From: Microbacterium radiodurans
Lineage (GTDB): Bacteria > Actinomycetota > Actinomycetes > Actinomycetales > Microbacteriaceae
NCBI RefSeq assembly: GCF_008710705.1
Contig: NZ_VYRZ01000001.1
Coordinates: 558,001-622,000, forward strand
Direction of reading: 5' to 3'
DNA: 64,000 nt
Shown here: positions 26,201-35,005 of the stretch, piece by piece
How positions within the stretch are numbered: the stretch's first letter is position 1
Layout of the letters: every line of letters starts with the position of its first letter
The notes under the pieces: generated by a model
What the model was told of the DNA's origin: nothing
The model's input: the letters and a program-made list of their open reading frames with translations, nothing else
Database searches by the model: none
Position numbers and translations under genes: made by a program

Positions 26201-28494
26201 CCCTCGTCACCCGCCGCCTGATCCTCGACCTCACCGCGGTGGCGCTGCTGCTCGCCGTCGCCGTTGTCGGCTTCGGACCGACCTTCGACGGGCCGGCCCA
26301 CCTCGTCGCCGGATTCGGCGCGATCGTCCTGGGCCTCGGCATCGCCTGGCTGTGCGCGTGGCGCCGGTGGGGGATCCTGCCGGCGGCGGGCCTGACCGTC
26401 GCCGCCTACTTCCTCTTCGGCGGCGCGCTCGCGCTTCCCCAGACGACCGTCCTCGGCGTCATCCCGACCCTCGACACGTGGAATCAGCTCGCCGTCGGCG
26501 CCATCCAGTCGTGGAAGCGGCTGCTCACCACCGTCGCCCCGGTCGCCCCGTACGACGGGCACCTCATCGTCCCGTTCCTGCTGACCCTCGTCGCGGCGGT
26601 GCTCACGGCATCCCTCGCGCTGCGCCTGCGGCAGGCCGCGTGGAGCCTCATCCCCGTGACGGCGTTCCTGACGGGCCAGATCCTCCTCGGCATGACCGAG
26701 CCCGCCGTGCCGATCGTGCAGGGCGTCGTCTTCGCCGTCGTGGCCGCCGTCTGGCTGGCGCTGCGCCAGGCGTGGGACCCGAACAATGCGGCCGTCCGCA
26801 TCGAGCCGACGGACGTCTCGGACGCGCAGACCGTTCGCCATTCCCGCATCCGCCGACTCGTCTCGGGAGCCGCGGTCGTCGCGATCGCGGTCGGAGCGGG
26901 CGTCGCCACGGCGGCCTTCGCGAGCACCCCCACCACCCGGTACGTCCTGCGCGACATCGTCATCCCGCCGTTCGACGTGCAGCAGTACGCGAGCCCGCTG
27001 CAGTCGTTCCGCGGGCTCGTGCGCGACGACGCCGACACCGAGCTGTTCACCGTCTCGGGCCTGCCCGAGGACGGCCGCATCCGTCTCGCCACCATGGACG
27101 CCTACAACGGCATCGTCTACAACGTCTCCAACGACGGGGCGGGTTCGTCGAGCTCGTTCACGCCGCTGCGCTCGAACATGTCGCCGGATGCCGTCGGCTC
27201 GCCCGCCGAGCTCGACATCACCATCGGCGACCTCGGCGGCGTGTGGCTGCCCGATGCCGGGGCCGTCCGCAGCATCGAGTTCACCGGCGACCGTGCCGAC
27301 GAGCTCCGGCGCACGGCGCACTACAACGACGCGACCGGGACGGCGGCGGTGACGGCGGGGCTCACACCCGGCGTCACCTACACCGTCGACGCGGTCATGC
27401 CCACCGTCCCGAGCGACGCGGCTCTCGCCGATGCGGAGTTCGCACCCATCAAGATGCCGCGGCAGGACGGCATCCCCGATGGCCTGTCGCAGGTCGCGAC
27501 CGACGCGGTGGGCGACGCCGACACCCCGATCAAGCAGGCTCGCGCCCTCCAGACCTGGCTCTCGACCGACGGCTACTTCAGCCACGGGCTCGAGGACGAC
27601 CCGTACTCCCCGTCGGGCCACGGCGCGGCGCGGATCACGAGCTTCTTCGGCGGCGACGAGATCATCGGCGACGACGAGCAGTACGCGGCCGCGATGGCGC
27701 TGCTCTCCGCTCAGCTCGGCATCCCGGCGCGTGTCGTGATGGGCTGGCGCCCCGACGAGGGCGCGCCGTCCGGCGACTTCGTGGCGACCGGCGACAACGT
27801 GCACGCCTGGGTCGAGATTGCCTTCGACGGCTTCGGCTGGGTCCCCTTCGATCCGACGCCCGACGAGGACAACGAGCCCAACGAGCAGACGACCACACCG
27901 CGCGCCAACCCCAAGCCGCAGGTGCTCCAGCCCCCGCCGCCCGCGCAGGAGCCCGCCGAGCTGCCCCCCGCGATCGCCAACGACCGCGATCAGGAGGACG
28001 AGGAGGAGGCCGGCTTCGACTGGATCGGCGCCATCCTCGCGCCGGTCGGCATCGGCCTCGGCGTGCTGATCGTCCTGTTCGCGCCGTTCGTGATCATGGG
28101 CGCCGTGAAGACCGCCCGGCGGACGCAGCGCCGGAACGCCGCGCGTCCGGCCGATCGGATCTCGGGCGGATGGGACGAGCTCGTCGACCGGGCCGTCGAC
28201 CTCAATGCGCCGGTGACCGCCGGCGCCACCCGCACCGAGAGCGCCGCGATCGTCGGCACCGCTATGGCCCAGCCCGAGGTCACCGAGCTCGCCCGCTCGG
28301 CCGACGCGCGGGTCTTCGGTCCGGGCGATCCGACGGCGGAGGACGTCGACGCGTTCTGGCGCGAGGTGGACGCTATCGTCGTGGGCATGACATCGCGGGT
28401 CTCGGTCTGGCGGCGACTCGCCGCCCGGCTCAGCGTGCGGTCGCTGCGGCGTCGGCGTCGATCGGCGACGGCGCCGGAGGGGGTGGCCCGATGA
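26197..28494 (+). CDS. Transglutaminase-like membrane protein lacking the catalytic Cys
   Basis: 765 aa. Several N-terminal transmembrane helices (residues ~8-200), an extracytoplasmic region with a transglutaminase-core domain at about 450-555, a proline-rich linker, one more membrane helix (about 610-635) and a cytoplasmic tail. The papain-like core is recognisable: IIGDDEQYAAAMALLSAQLG, then IPARVVMGW, DNVHAWVE (His536) and GWVPFDPTP (Asp552). In active homologues the motif reads GDCEQ or similar; here the Cys position is Asp493, so peptide crosslinking or hydrolysis by the normal mechanism is unlikely. Probably a binding or scaffolding pseudo-enzyme. Overlaps DUF58 and the FHA gene by 4 nt each. 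Confidence 0.88.
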   Translation: MTLVTRRLILDLTAVALLLAVAVVGFGPTFDGPAHLVAGFGAIVLGLGIAWLCAWRRWGILPAAGLTVAAYFLFGGALALPQTTVLGVIPTLDTWNQLAVGAIQSWKRLLTTVAPVAPYDGHLIVPFLLTLVAAVLTASLALRLRQAAWSLIPVTAFLTGQILLGMTEPAVPIVQGVVFAVVAAVWLALRQAWDPNNAAVRIEPTDVSDAQTVRHSRIRRLVSGAAVVAIAVGAGVATAAFASTPTTRYVLRDIVIPPFDVQQYASPLQSFRGLVRDDADTELFTVSGLPEDGRIRLATMDAYNGIVYNVSNDGAGSSSSFTPLRSNMSPDAVGSPAELDITIGDLGGVWLPDAGAVRSIEFTGDRADELRRTAHYNDATGTAAVTAGLTPGVTYTVDAVMPTVPSDAALADAEFAPIKMPRQDGIPDGLSQVATDAVGDADTPIKQARALQTWLSTDGYFSHGLEDDPYSPSGHGAARITSFFGGDEIIGDDEQYAAAMALLSAQLGIPARVVMGWRPDEGAPSGDFVATGDNVHAWVEIAFDGFGWVPFDPTPDEDNEPNEQTTTPRANPKPQVLQPPPPAQEPAELPPAIANDRDQEDEEEAGFDWIGAILAPVGIGLGVLIVLFAPFVIMGAVKTARRTQRRNAARPADRISGGWDELVDRAVDLNAPVTAGATRTESAAIVGTAMAQPEVTELARSADARVFGPGDPTAEDVDAFWREVDAIVVGMTSRVSVWRRLAARLSVRSLRRRRRSATAPEGVAR

Positions 28495-28874
28495 GCGCGC
28501 TGCTGTACGACACCGAGCCCCTCTCCGGGGTGCCCCACCTGCACTCCGGGGCGCGCGCGACGCTGCGATGGGACGACGGCGCCACGATGGCGGTCTACGG
28601 TCGCACGGTCTTCGGCCGCGATCCGATCCGCGTCCCGGGCAGCGACACGGTCGTTCTGCGGGACGAGACGCTCACCCTGTCGCGGACGCATTTCGAACTC
28701 GTGCCGCTCGCCTCGGGCGGTCTGGCCATCATCGACAGGTCGTCGACGAACGGCGTGGTCGTCGACCGCGACGGCGGGCCGCGACCGCTCGTGGCGGGTC
28801 AGCCCATCGAGCTCCGCAGCGGCGACCGGCTGCAGCTCGGCGATCGGTGGCTGACCGTCGAGGTCGCGCGGTGA
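28491..28874 (+). CDS. Small FHA-domain protein
   Basis: 127 aa, almost entirely one forkhead-associated domain. The phosphothreonine-binding elements are visible: GRDP near residue 43, LSRTHFEL and DRSSTNGVVVD. FHA domains bind phosphothreonine peptides made by kinases such as the one encoded at the end of this operon. It has a strong GGAGGGGG ribosome-binding site inside the previous gene and 4-nt overlaps at both ends (ATGA, GTGA). No membrane segment, so a cytoplasmic adaptor. Confidence 0.92.
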   Translation: MSALLYDTEPLSGVPHLHSGARATLRWDDGATMAVYGRTVFGRDPIRVPGSDTVVLRDETLTLSRTHFELVPLASGGLAIIDRSSTNGVVVDRDGGPRPLVAGQPIELRSGDRLQLGDRWLTVEVAR

Positions 28875-29689
28875 CCGCTGTCGCCATCACCGTCGGGCAC
28901 GGCGCAGCGACCCACCCGGGCCTGCGCGGTCGCGCGAACGAGGACGCCTACCTCGCCGCGTCGCCCATCTTCCTCGTCGCCGACGGCATGGGCGGACACG
29001 AATCGGGTGCGCGCGCCAGTGCGGCGGCGATCGGCGAGTTCCAGCGCTTCGTCGGGGCGTCCAGCGTGTCGAACACCGACGTGCGCCAGGCGATCGCCCG
29101 CGCGCGCGAACGTGTCGACGCCCTCGCCTCCGACCAGCGCGCCGCGGGCACCACGTTGACGGGCGTCGTGCTGACGCTCGTCGGCGACGCCGGGTACTGG
29201 CTCACGCTGAACATCGGCGATTCGCGCACCTATCGCTGGGCGCGAGGCGCCCTCGAGCAGGTGAGCGTCGACCATTCGGTCGTGCAGGAGCTCGTCGACG
29301 CCGGCGAGATGGACGCCCTGACGGCGGCCACGCACCGGCGCCGCAACGAGATCACGCGGGCGATCGGGGCGGGCAGTCGGGGCGAAGCGGATTTCTGGAT
29401 GCTGCCGGCCGAGCGCGGCGACCGCATCCTGGTCTGCTCCGACGGCCTGTCGACCGAGCTCGACGACGAGCGCATCGCCCGCATCCTCGACGAGGAGCGC
29501 GAGCCGCAGGATGCCGCGCAGCGCCTGGTGCACGAGGCTCTGCTGCACGGGGGCCGCGACAACGTGACCGTCATCGTCGTCGACGCCCTGGGAGACCCCG
29601 GCGACGACGACTTCGACACGGTGCCCGCGGGCGGACGCGATGCCGACACCGACACCCGGCCGCGTGCGGCCCTGGGAGGGAGATCCTGA
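28871..29689 (+). CDS. PP2C-family Ser/Thr protein phosphatase
   Basis: 272 aa, cytoplasmic, metal-dependent phosphatase of the PstP/PPM type. Metal-binding and core motifs are present: RGRANEDAYL, VADGMGGHESG, NIGDSRTYRW, VCSDGLSTEL and RDNVTVIVVD. Unlike mycobacterial PstP it has no membrane anchor; it ends in a short acidic tail. GTG start overlapping the FHA stop (GTGA). It would reverse phosphorylation by the operon's kinase. Confidence 0.93.
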   Translation: MTAVAITVGHGAATHPGLRGRANEDAYLAASPIFLVADGMGGHESGARASAAAIGEFQRFVGASSVSNTDVRQAIARARERVDALASDQRAAGTTLTGVVLTLVGDAGYWLTLNIGDSRTYRWARGALEQVSVDHSVVQELVDAGEMDALTAATHRRRNEITRAIGAGSRGEADFWMLPAERGDRILVCSDGLSTELDDERIARILDEEREPQDAAQRLVHEALLHGGRDNVTVIVVDALGDPGDDDFDTVPAGGRDADTDTRPRAALGGRS

Positions 29690-31008
29690 TGGTCGAGGTC
29701 CGGTACGTCCCGGCGACGGGAACGGAGCCCTGGCGGGTCGCGCTGGCTCCGGCGACGGTCGTGGCGCTTCCTCCGAACGTGTCGATTCCGACGGTGGAGG
29801 CGGTGTGGCGCCGCCTCGGCGAGCGGGGCATCGGCGCCGTCATCGAAGCGCTGACCGGCGCGTTCGGAACGTCGCTCGCGGCGATCCCGGACTTCGTGCT
29901 GGTGATCGCCGAAGAGGGCGGCCTCCGCGTCGCTCTGCGGGGGCCGGTCGAACTCGTCGTCGAGACGGCGACCGAGCCCGTCGCGATCTCCGGCACCGGC
30001 GTCTCGACCTGGGTGGAGCGCTGGGTGCCCGATGCCCACCGCGCCACGGCGGTCTTCGGAGAGGGAGCTGACGACACGCTCGCGCTGCCCGTCGTGCAGG
30101 GAATCGTCGCCGCCGACGCCGTCGCGGTCAGTCTCGCGGCGATGCGCCCGCTGGCGCGCCCGGCGGCGGCGCCCGAGCCTGCGGCGCCCGAAGCCCCAGC
30201 GCCCGAACCGGCCGAGCCGGCCGGACCGGCCGAGCCCGCCGCCGATGCCGAAGCCGATGCCGGTGATCGGGAGCCCGCGGTCGACTCCGTGCCCGTCGCG
30301 CTCATCGTGCAGTCGGCCGAGCCCGCGCCGGTCGAGCCCGCGCCGGCGGAGACCGTCGTGCCGTCGACCGGCGAGACGGCCGCCGCCGACGACCACCTCG
30401 CGATCTGGGGCGAGACGATCGTGCGCGAGAGCCCGGCGCCGAACGAGGCGCCGTCCGACCCGCACGTGCCGCTGTCGCCCGAAGACGAGGCGACGATCGT
30501 GTCGACCCCTCCCGCGGTCGTGCCGATGGATGCCGCGGCCGCGCCGCGCGCGGGAGACCACGACGGCGAGACGATCGCCGTCGCCGACATCCGCGCGATG
30601 CGCCGGGGCGCGGCGGGCGATGCAGGCGCGGCGGTCTACGAGTCGACGGAGATCCCGGCGCCGCGGCGGCGCGGCCGCATCCGGATCTCCGACGGCCAGG
30701 TCATCGAGCTCGACGCCACCGTCATCGTCGGGCGCCGACCGCGTTCGCCCCGCGCGACCGGCGACGCCCTGCCGACGCTAGTCGCGGTGGAGAGCCCCGA
30801 GCAGGACATCTCGCGCAACCACCTCGAGATCCGCGCCGAGGGAGAGCACGTGCTCGCCGTGGACCTCGACACGACCAACGGCTCCGTGCTGCTGCGCGGG
30901 GGGCACGACCCGGTGCGGCTGCACCCCGGCGAGCCGACGATGATCGTGGGCGGCGACGTGATCGACATCGGCGACGGCGTCACGATCTCGTTCGAGGATC
31001 TCGCGTGA
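29689..31008 (+). CDS. FHA-domain protein with long Ala/Pro linker
   Basis: 439 aa. An N-terminal domain of about 155 aa with no recognised family is followed by an Ala/Pro/Glu-rich linker (about 160-325) containing repeated TIV/ETIV motifs (WGETIVRE, EDEATIVST, DGETIAVAD) that look like possible kinase targets, and then a C-terminal FHA domain (about 325-438) with GRRPRSP, ISRNHLEI and DTTNGSVLL. The linker threonines next to an FHA domain suggest intramolecular or partner switching by phosphorylation (inference). Shares one base with the PP2C stop (TGATG) and 4 nt with the kinase gene. Confidence 0.88.
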   Translation: MVEVRYVPATGTEPWRVALAPATVVALPPNVSIPTVEAVWRRLGERGIGAVIEALTGAFGTSLAAIPDFVLVIAEEGGLRVALRGPVELVVETATEPVAISGTGVSTWVERWVPDAHRATAVFGEGADDTLALPVVQGIVAADAVAVSLAAMRPLARPAAAPEPAAPEAPAPEPAEPAGPAEPAADAEADAGDREPAVDSVPVALIVQSAEPAPVEPAPAETVVPSTGETAAADDHLAIWGETIVRESPAPNEAPSDPHVPLSPEDEATIVSTPPAVVPMDAAAAPRAGDHDGETIAVADIRAMRRGAAGDAGAAVYESTEIPAPRRRGRIRISDGQVIELDATVIVGRRPRSPRATGDALPTLVAVESPEQDISRNHLEIRAEGEHVLAVDLDTTNGSVLLRGGHDPVRLHPGEPTMIVGGDVIDIGDGVTISFEDLA

Positions 31009-32747
31009 ACGCCAAGCGACCGCCGGCGCCACCGCCCCAGCTGCCCGGCTTCACCTACCTCGAGCTGCTCGGCTCGGGAGGGTTCGCCGACGTCTACCTC
31101 TACGAGCAGCACCTGCCGCGGCGCAAGGTCGCCGTGAAGGTCCTGCTCCCGGAGAAGATGGCCGGGGGATCGGCCGAGCAGTTCACGGCCGAGGCGAACG
31201 TCATGGCCATGCTCTCGACGCACCCCGCGATCGTGACGATCTACCAGGCCGGCATCGCCGAGGACCGCAGGCCGTACCTCGTGATGGAGAACTGCCCGCG
31301 GCCGAACCTGCAGGTGCGCTATCGCGCGGCGGCGTTCTCGGTCGCCGAGGCGCTGCGGGTGGGCGTCCAGGTCGCGGCGGCCGTCGAGACCGCGCACCGC
31401 GCCGGCATCCTGCACCGCGACATCAAGCCGGCGAACATCCTCGTCACCGAGTACAACCGCCCCGCCCTCACCGACTTCGGCATCGCGACCACCACCGACG
31501 CCGCCGACGCGTCGGCGGCGATGTCGATTCCGTGGTCGCCGCCCGAGGCGTTCGGAGAGGGCCCCGACTCCGGCGTGCGGTCGGACGTCTACGCGCTCGG
31601 CGCCACCGTGTACACGCTGCTCGCGGGCAGGTCGCCGTTCGAGGAGTCGGGCGGGCGCAACGGCGCCGCCGACCTCATCACCCGCATCGAGACGACTCCG
31701 CTGCAGCCTCTCGACCGAGCGGACGCGCCCGCCTCCCTGCAGCAGGTGCTCGCCCGCGCGATGGCCAAGAGCCCCGGCGAGCGGTTCGACACGGCCGTCG
31801 CCTTCGCGCGTGCGCTCCAGCGTGTGCAGATCGAGCTCGCGCACTCGGTCACCCCGATCGACATCCTCGACGATTCGCCCGAGCCCGAGGAGGAGGACGA
31901 CGCCGAGGGCGAGCTGACGCGCGTCCGCGGCATCGTCAGCATCGAGCCGACGACGGCGCCGCCGGCGGGTTCGACGCGTCGCAAGGACGCCGCGCCCGCG
32001 TCGGGCGGGGTCGGGTCGCCGTTCGCGCCCGGTGCCGGGTCGCCCGGCACGCCGACGGCCGGCTCGCCGTTCGCCCCCGGCGCGATCGACGACGCGACGG
32101 CCCTCCGTCCCGGGGGCGACCCGACCGTTCGCCGCCCGCGGACCGTGGCGCCGTCCGCGCCGCCGGTCGATGCCACGGTGCAGCGGCGGTCAGCCGCGCC
32201 GTCGCACGGCGCAGCATCCGCGAGCCCGGACGCGACGGGTGCCGCCGTCGCCCCGGCGACGACGGGTGTCGACGCCGCCCACGGCGCAGGAGCCGGCGTC
32301 GCCGGTGGGGCGGATCCCGCGCCGAAACGGTCGCGCACCGGTCTCTGGGTCGGGCTCTCGATCGGCGCCGCGGCGCTCGTCGTCGTCGCGATCGTGGCGG
32401 GCGCGACGCTCCTGCGGCCGCCGGCGGCTGCGGAGTCCGATCCCACGGCGACCCCGACCGGCGCGCCCCAGGATCCCCTCGCCGGGTTCGTCCCGAAGCT
32501 CGGCGACGTCGCGGGAACGGCCGCGGGAGCAGACGTGGTCTTCACGTGGACCAATCCCGACCCGCGCGAGGGCGACAGCTATCTCTGGTACCCCGTCACC
32601 CTCGACGGTGAGGCCGCGGCACCGCAGCGCGTCTCGGAGGCGACGGCGACGCTCCCCGCGGATGCGTCCGGCCGCACGTGCATCGAGGTGCAGCTCGTCC
32701 GCGAGAACGGCGGCGCGGGCGAGGCGACGCGCAGCTGCATCCCCTGA
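31005..32747 (+). CDS. Transmembrane Ser/Thr protein kinase (PknB-like)
   Basis: 580 aa Hanks-type kinase. Catalytic features: glycine loop GSGGFADVYLYE, VAVKVL lysine, HRDIKPANIL catalytic loop, DFG, and an activation segment rich in Thr/Ser (TTTDAADASAAMS). After the kinase domain (to about residue 275) comes an acidic then Ala/Pro-rich juxtamembrane region, a transmembrane helix at about 446-468, and an extracellular domain of about 110 aa with two Cys (TCIE, SCIP) that resembles an FN3-like fold rather than PASTA repeats. Ligand unknown. GTG start overlaps the FHA stop. Last gene of the eight-gene operon. Confidence 0.93.
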   Translation: MNAKRPPAPPPQLPGFTYLELLGSGGFADVYLYEQHLPRRKVAVKVLLPEKMAGGSAEQFTAEANVMAMLSTHPAIVTIYQAGIAEDRRPYLVMENCPRPNLQVRYRAAAFSVAEALRVGVQVAAAVETAHRAGILHRDIKPANILVTEYNRPALTDFGIATTTDAADASAAMSIPWSPPEAFGEGPDSGVRSDVYALGATVYTLLAGRSPFEESGGRNGAADLITRIETTPLQPLDRADAPASLQQVLARAMAKSPGERFDTAVAFARALQRVQIELAHSVTPIDILDDSPEPEEEDDAEGELTRVRGIVSIEPTTAPPAGSTRRKDAAPASGGVGSPFAPGAGSPGTPTAGSPFAPGAIDDATALRPGGDPTVRRPRTVAPSAPPVDATVQRRSAAPSHGAASASPDATGAAVAPATTGVDAAHGAGAGVAGGADPAPKRSRTGLWVGLSIGAAALVVVAIVAGATLLRPPAAAESDPTATPTGAPQDPLAGFVPKLGDVAGTAAGADVVFTWTNPDPREGDSYLWYPVTLDGEAAAPQRVSEATATLPADASGRTCIEVQLVRENGGAGEATRSCIP

Positions 32748-32779
32748 GCCCCGCCCCGCGAGTCCCGCTGGGTGCGGGA

Positions 32780-33241
32780 TCAGACGGCGCGCGCGCCCAG
32801 GACCTTGACGATGATCGACCGGCGGCGGAGCTCCGCGATCGTGCGCGTCTCCTCGTCGGCATCGCGCCCGAGGGCATGCACGTCGGCGACGACGACGACG
32901 TCCCCCGCGGTCAGATGCCCGAACAGGCGCGAGAGGCGCTGCTCCCAGCTCTCGCCGATCTCGGGCGCCGGATGCCGGAACCCCTCGATCGGCACCCCGA
33001 ACTGCGCGAGGGCGTCGCGCTGGGCCACGATGGTCGGCATGTCGTCGCGTGAGACGACGAGGCCGACGAGACGCGCACCGGCGGGACGGGCGGCCCACCA
33101 GGCGGGATTCGGCTGCAGTGCGGCGATGCTCGCCGGCAGCTCGCCGGCGTCGGCCACGGCCTCGGCCAGCGCGATCGTCTGCGACTCGGCGTAATCGGCC
33201 GGAGGCAGCGGGGTCCGGTCGTCATCGGTCGGCGTCGTCAC
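32780..33241 (-). CDS. Serine-recombinase-like domain protein, probably inactive
   Basis: 153 aa. The C-terminal two thirds resembles the resolvase N-terminal catalytic fold: LVGLVVSRDD (nucleophile-position Ser kept), QRDALAQFGVP and GDVVVVADVHALGRD. The canonical YARVS is GLVVS, so the first catalytic Arg is missing, and the DRLGR motif is HALGR, so another is lost. There is no DNA-binding C-terminal domain. It sits alone, with no inverted repeats or mobile-element context, so it is likely a domesticated protein. GTG start. Downstream of the antiporter gene on the same strand (56-nt gap). Confidence 0.7.
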   Translation of the reverse strand: MTTPTDDDRTPLPPADYAESQTIALAEAVADAGELPASIAALQPNPAWWAARPAGARLVGLVVSRDDMPTIVAQRDALAQFGVPIEGFRHPAPEIGESWEQRLSRLFGHLTAGDVVVVADVHALGRDADEETRTIAELRRRSIIVKVLGARAV

Positions 33242-33297
33242 GCTTCCATTGTCGCCGAACCGGTGCCGAATCCGACACGTCACGGCCCGACACGCGT

Positions 33298-34995
33298 TCA
33301 GTCGTCGCTCTGGCGCATCTCGAGACTCACCTGCTGCGCGTCGAGGCGGCGCTGCGACTCGCGCAGGGCCTCCGAGGAGTAGGCGCCGGCGCGCGCGAGC
33401 TCGAGAAGTCGTGCTCGCATCGTCGTGATCGTGAGCAGCTGGAGCTCGCGGGCGAGTATGCCGGCATCCTCGTCGGCCGCCCGTTCGAGGCGCGCGCGGG
33501 CCCGTGACACCGCGACCGGATCGAACCTCCCGCCCTCGTCGGTCGTCAGGGTCGGATCGGCCAGCCGCTCGAGCGCCGCGATCCGCAGATCCCGCTCGAG
33601 CGCCGCGCGCTCCTCGCGTTCGAGCGTCGCATCGTCGCCGCCGGGGATGCGCAGCATCCGGACGAGGGCGGGAAGGGTCAGCCCCTGCAGCAGCAGGCTG
33701 ATCACCGCGACGAGGAAGGCGGTGAGGATGAGGAGCTCGCGATCGGGCGTCTCGCGCGGCAGGGTCTGGGCCGCGGCCAGGGTGACGACGCCCCGCATCC
33801 CGGCCCAGACGATGATCGTGCCGTGCTTCCACCCGAGCGGAGACGCCTCGTAGTAATCGAGGTCGTTGAACGCTCGGGTGACGCGGTCGCGCATACCCGG
33901 GAGTCGGCGCCGGGTGATGCGCGGGTCGCGCCACCGGCGCTCGAAATCGGGCGGGAGGTTCTCGAGCCGCTCCGAGATCTGCTCGAGGCGGTCTCGCTGC
34001 CGGCTGCGGGCGCGGCGGCCCTGGACGAACAGCAGCGCCGACACGTACAGGGCGCGGATGAGCAGCAGGATCGCGAGGGCGGCGACCGCGAGCAGCAGCG
34101 CCTTGCCGGGACCGCTCTGCTGCCGGTAGTTGTCGTCGAGGATGCCGCGGAGCTCGAGCCCCATGAGAAGGAAGACGCCGCCCTCGAGGATCAGCTCGAC
34201 CGTCCGCCAATTGATCTCGTCCGAGACGCGCTGCTCCGCCGTGAAGCGTCGAGCCGCGCCCTGACCCGTGGTGATGCCGGCGGTGACGGCGGCGACCAGT
34301 CCGGAGCCGCCGAGGTGCTCGGTCGGGAGGTACGCGACGAAGGGGACGACGAAGCCGAGGGCGGTCGCGGCGACCGTGTTCATGCGGGCGCGGATCCACA
34401 GGTTGAGCAGGCCCACCAGGATGCCGACCACGACGGCGGCGACGATGCCCCAGACGAACATCCCCACCGTGTCGGCGAACGCGAACCCGCCTGCGATGGC
34501 CGCGACGGCGCTCCGGAGCAGCACGAGAGCGGTGGCGTCGTTGAGCAGGCTCTCGCCTTCGAGGATCGTGACGACGCGCGGCGAGATTCCGAGGCGCTTC
34601 ACGATCGAGGTCGCGACCGCGTCGCTCGGAGACAGGATCGCCCCGAGCGCGACCGCGAGAGGGAACCCCAGCTGCGGCAGCACGAGCATGAGGAAGCCGC
34701 CGATGGCGAGCGCGCTGACGACCACGAGGGCGACGGCGAGGCCCGAGATCGAGGGCAGATCGCGTCGGAACTCCACGGCGGGCAGCCGCACGGCCGCCGC
34801 ATAGAGCAGCGGCGGCAGGACGCCGATGAGGATCCATTCGGGATCGACCTGGATCGGGGGGAAGAACGGGAGCCACGACGCCGCGAGCCCGATCGCCACC
34901 AGGATCAGCGGGCCGGCGACCCCGAGGCGCTTCGACAGCGACGTCGAGATCGCCACGACGACGACGCCGAGGATGAGAGCGGGGAGGAGTTCCAC
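33298..34995 (-). CDS. CPA1-family Na+/H+ antiporter (NhaP type)
   Basis: 565 aa inner-membrane cation/proton exchanger. About 12 membrane helices occupy residues 1-410; ILSPSDAVA and GESLLNDATALV are the ion-binding signatures of CPA1 exchangers (ND pair). A cytoplasmic tail of about 150 aa, rich in Arg/Glu/Leu helices, follows and may regulate activity. It lies 10 nt downstream of mdh and is probably cotranscribed. Exported ion cannot be told from sequence. Confidence 0.92.
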   Translation of the reverse strand: MELLPALILGVVVVAISTSLSKRLGVAGPLILVAIGLAASWLPFFPPIQVDPEWILIGVLPPLLYAAAVRLPAVEFRRDLPSISGLAVALVVVSALAIGGFLMLVLPQLGFPLAVALGAILSPSDAVATSIVKRLGISPRVVTILEGESLLNDATALVLLRSAVAAIAGGFAFADTVGMFVWGIVAAVVVGILVGLLNLWIRARMNTVAATALGFVVPFVAYLPTEHLGGSGLVAAVTAGITTGQGAARRFTAEQRVSDEINWRTVELILEGGVFLLMGLELRGILDDNYRQQSGPGKALLLAVAALAILLLIRALYVSALLFVQGRRARSRQRDRLEQISERLENLPPDFERRWRDPRITRRRLPGMRDRVTRAFNDLDYYEASPLGWKHGTIIVWAGMRGVVTLAAAQTLPRETPDRELLILTAFLVAVISLLLQGLTLPALVRMLRIPGGDDATLEREERAALERDLRIAALERLADPTLTTDEGGRFDPVAVSRARARLERAADEDAGILARELQLLTITTMRARLLELARAGAYSSEALRESQRRLDAQQVSLEMRQSDD

Positions 34996-35005
34996 GCGTG
35001 GCGGT

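Noticed and set aside
32780..33241. Mobile element marked by a resolvase
   Set aside because: Catalytic residues are missing, there is no DNA-binding domain, and no flanking repeats or cargo are visible.
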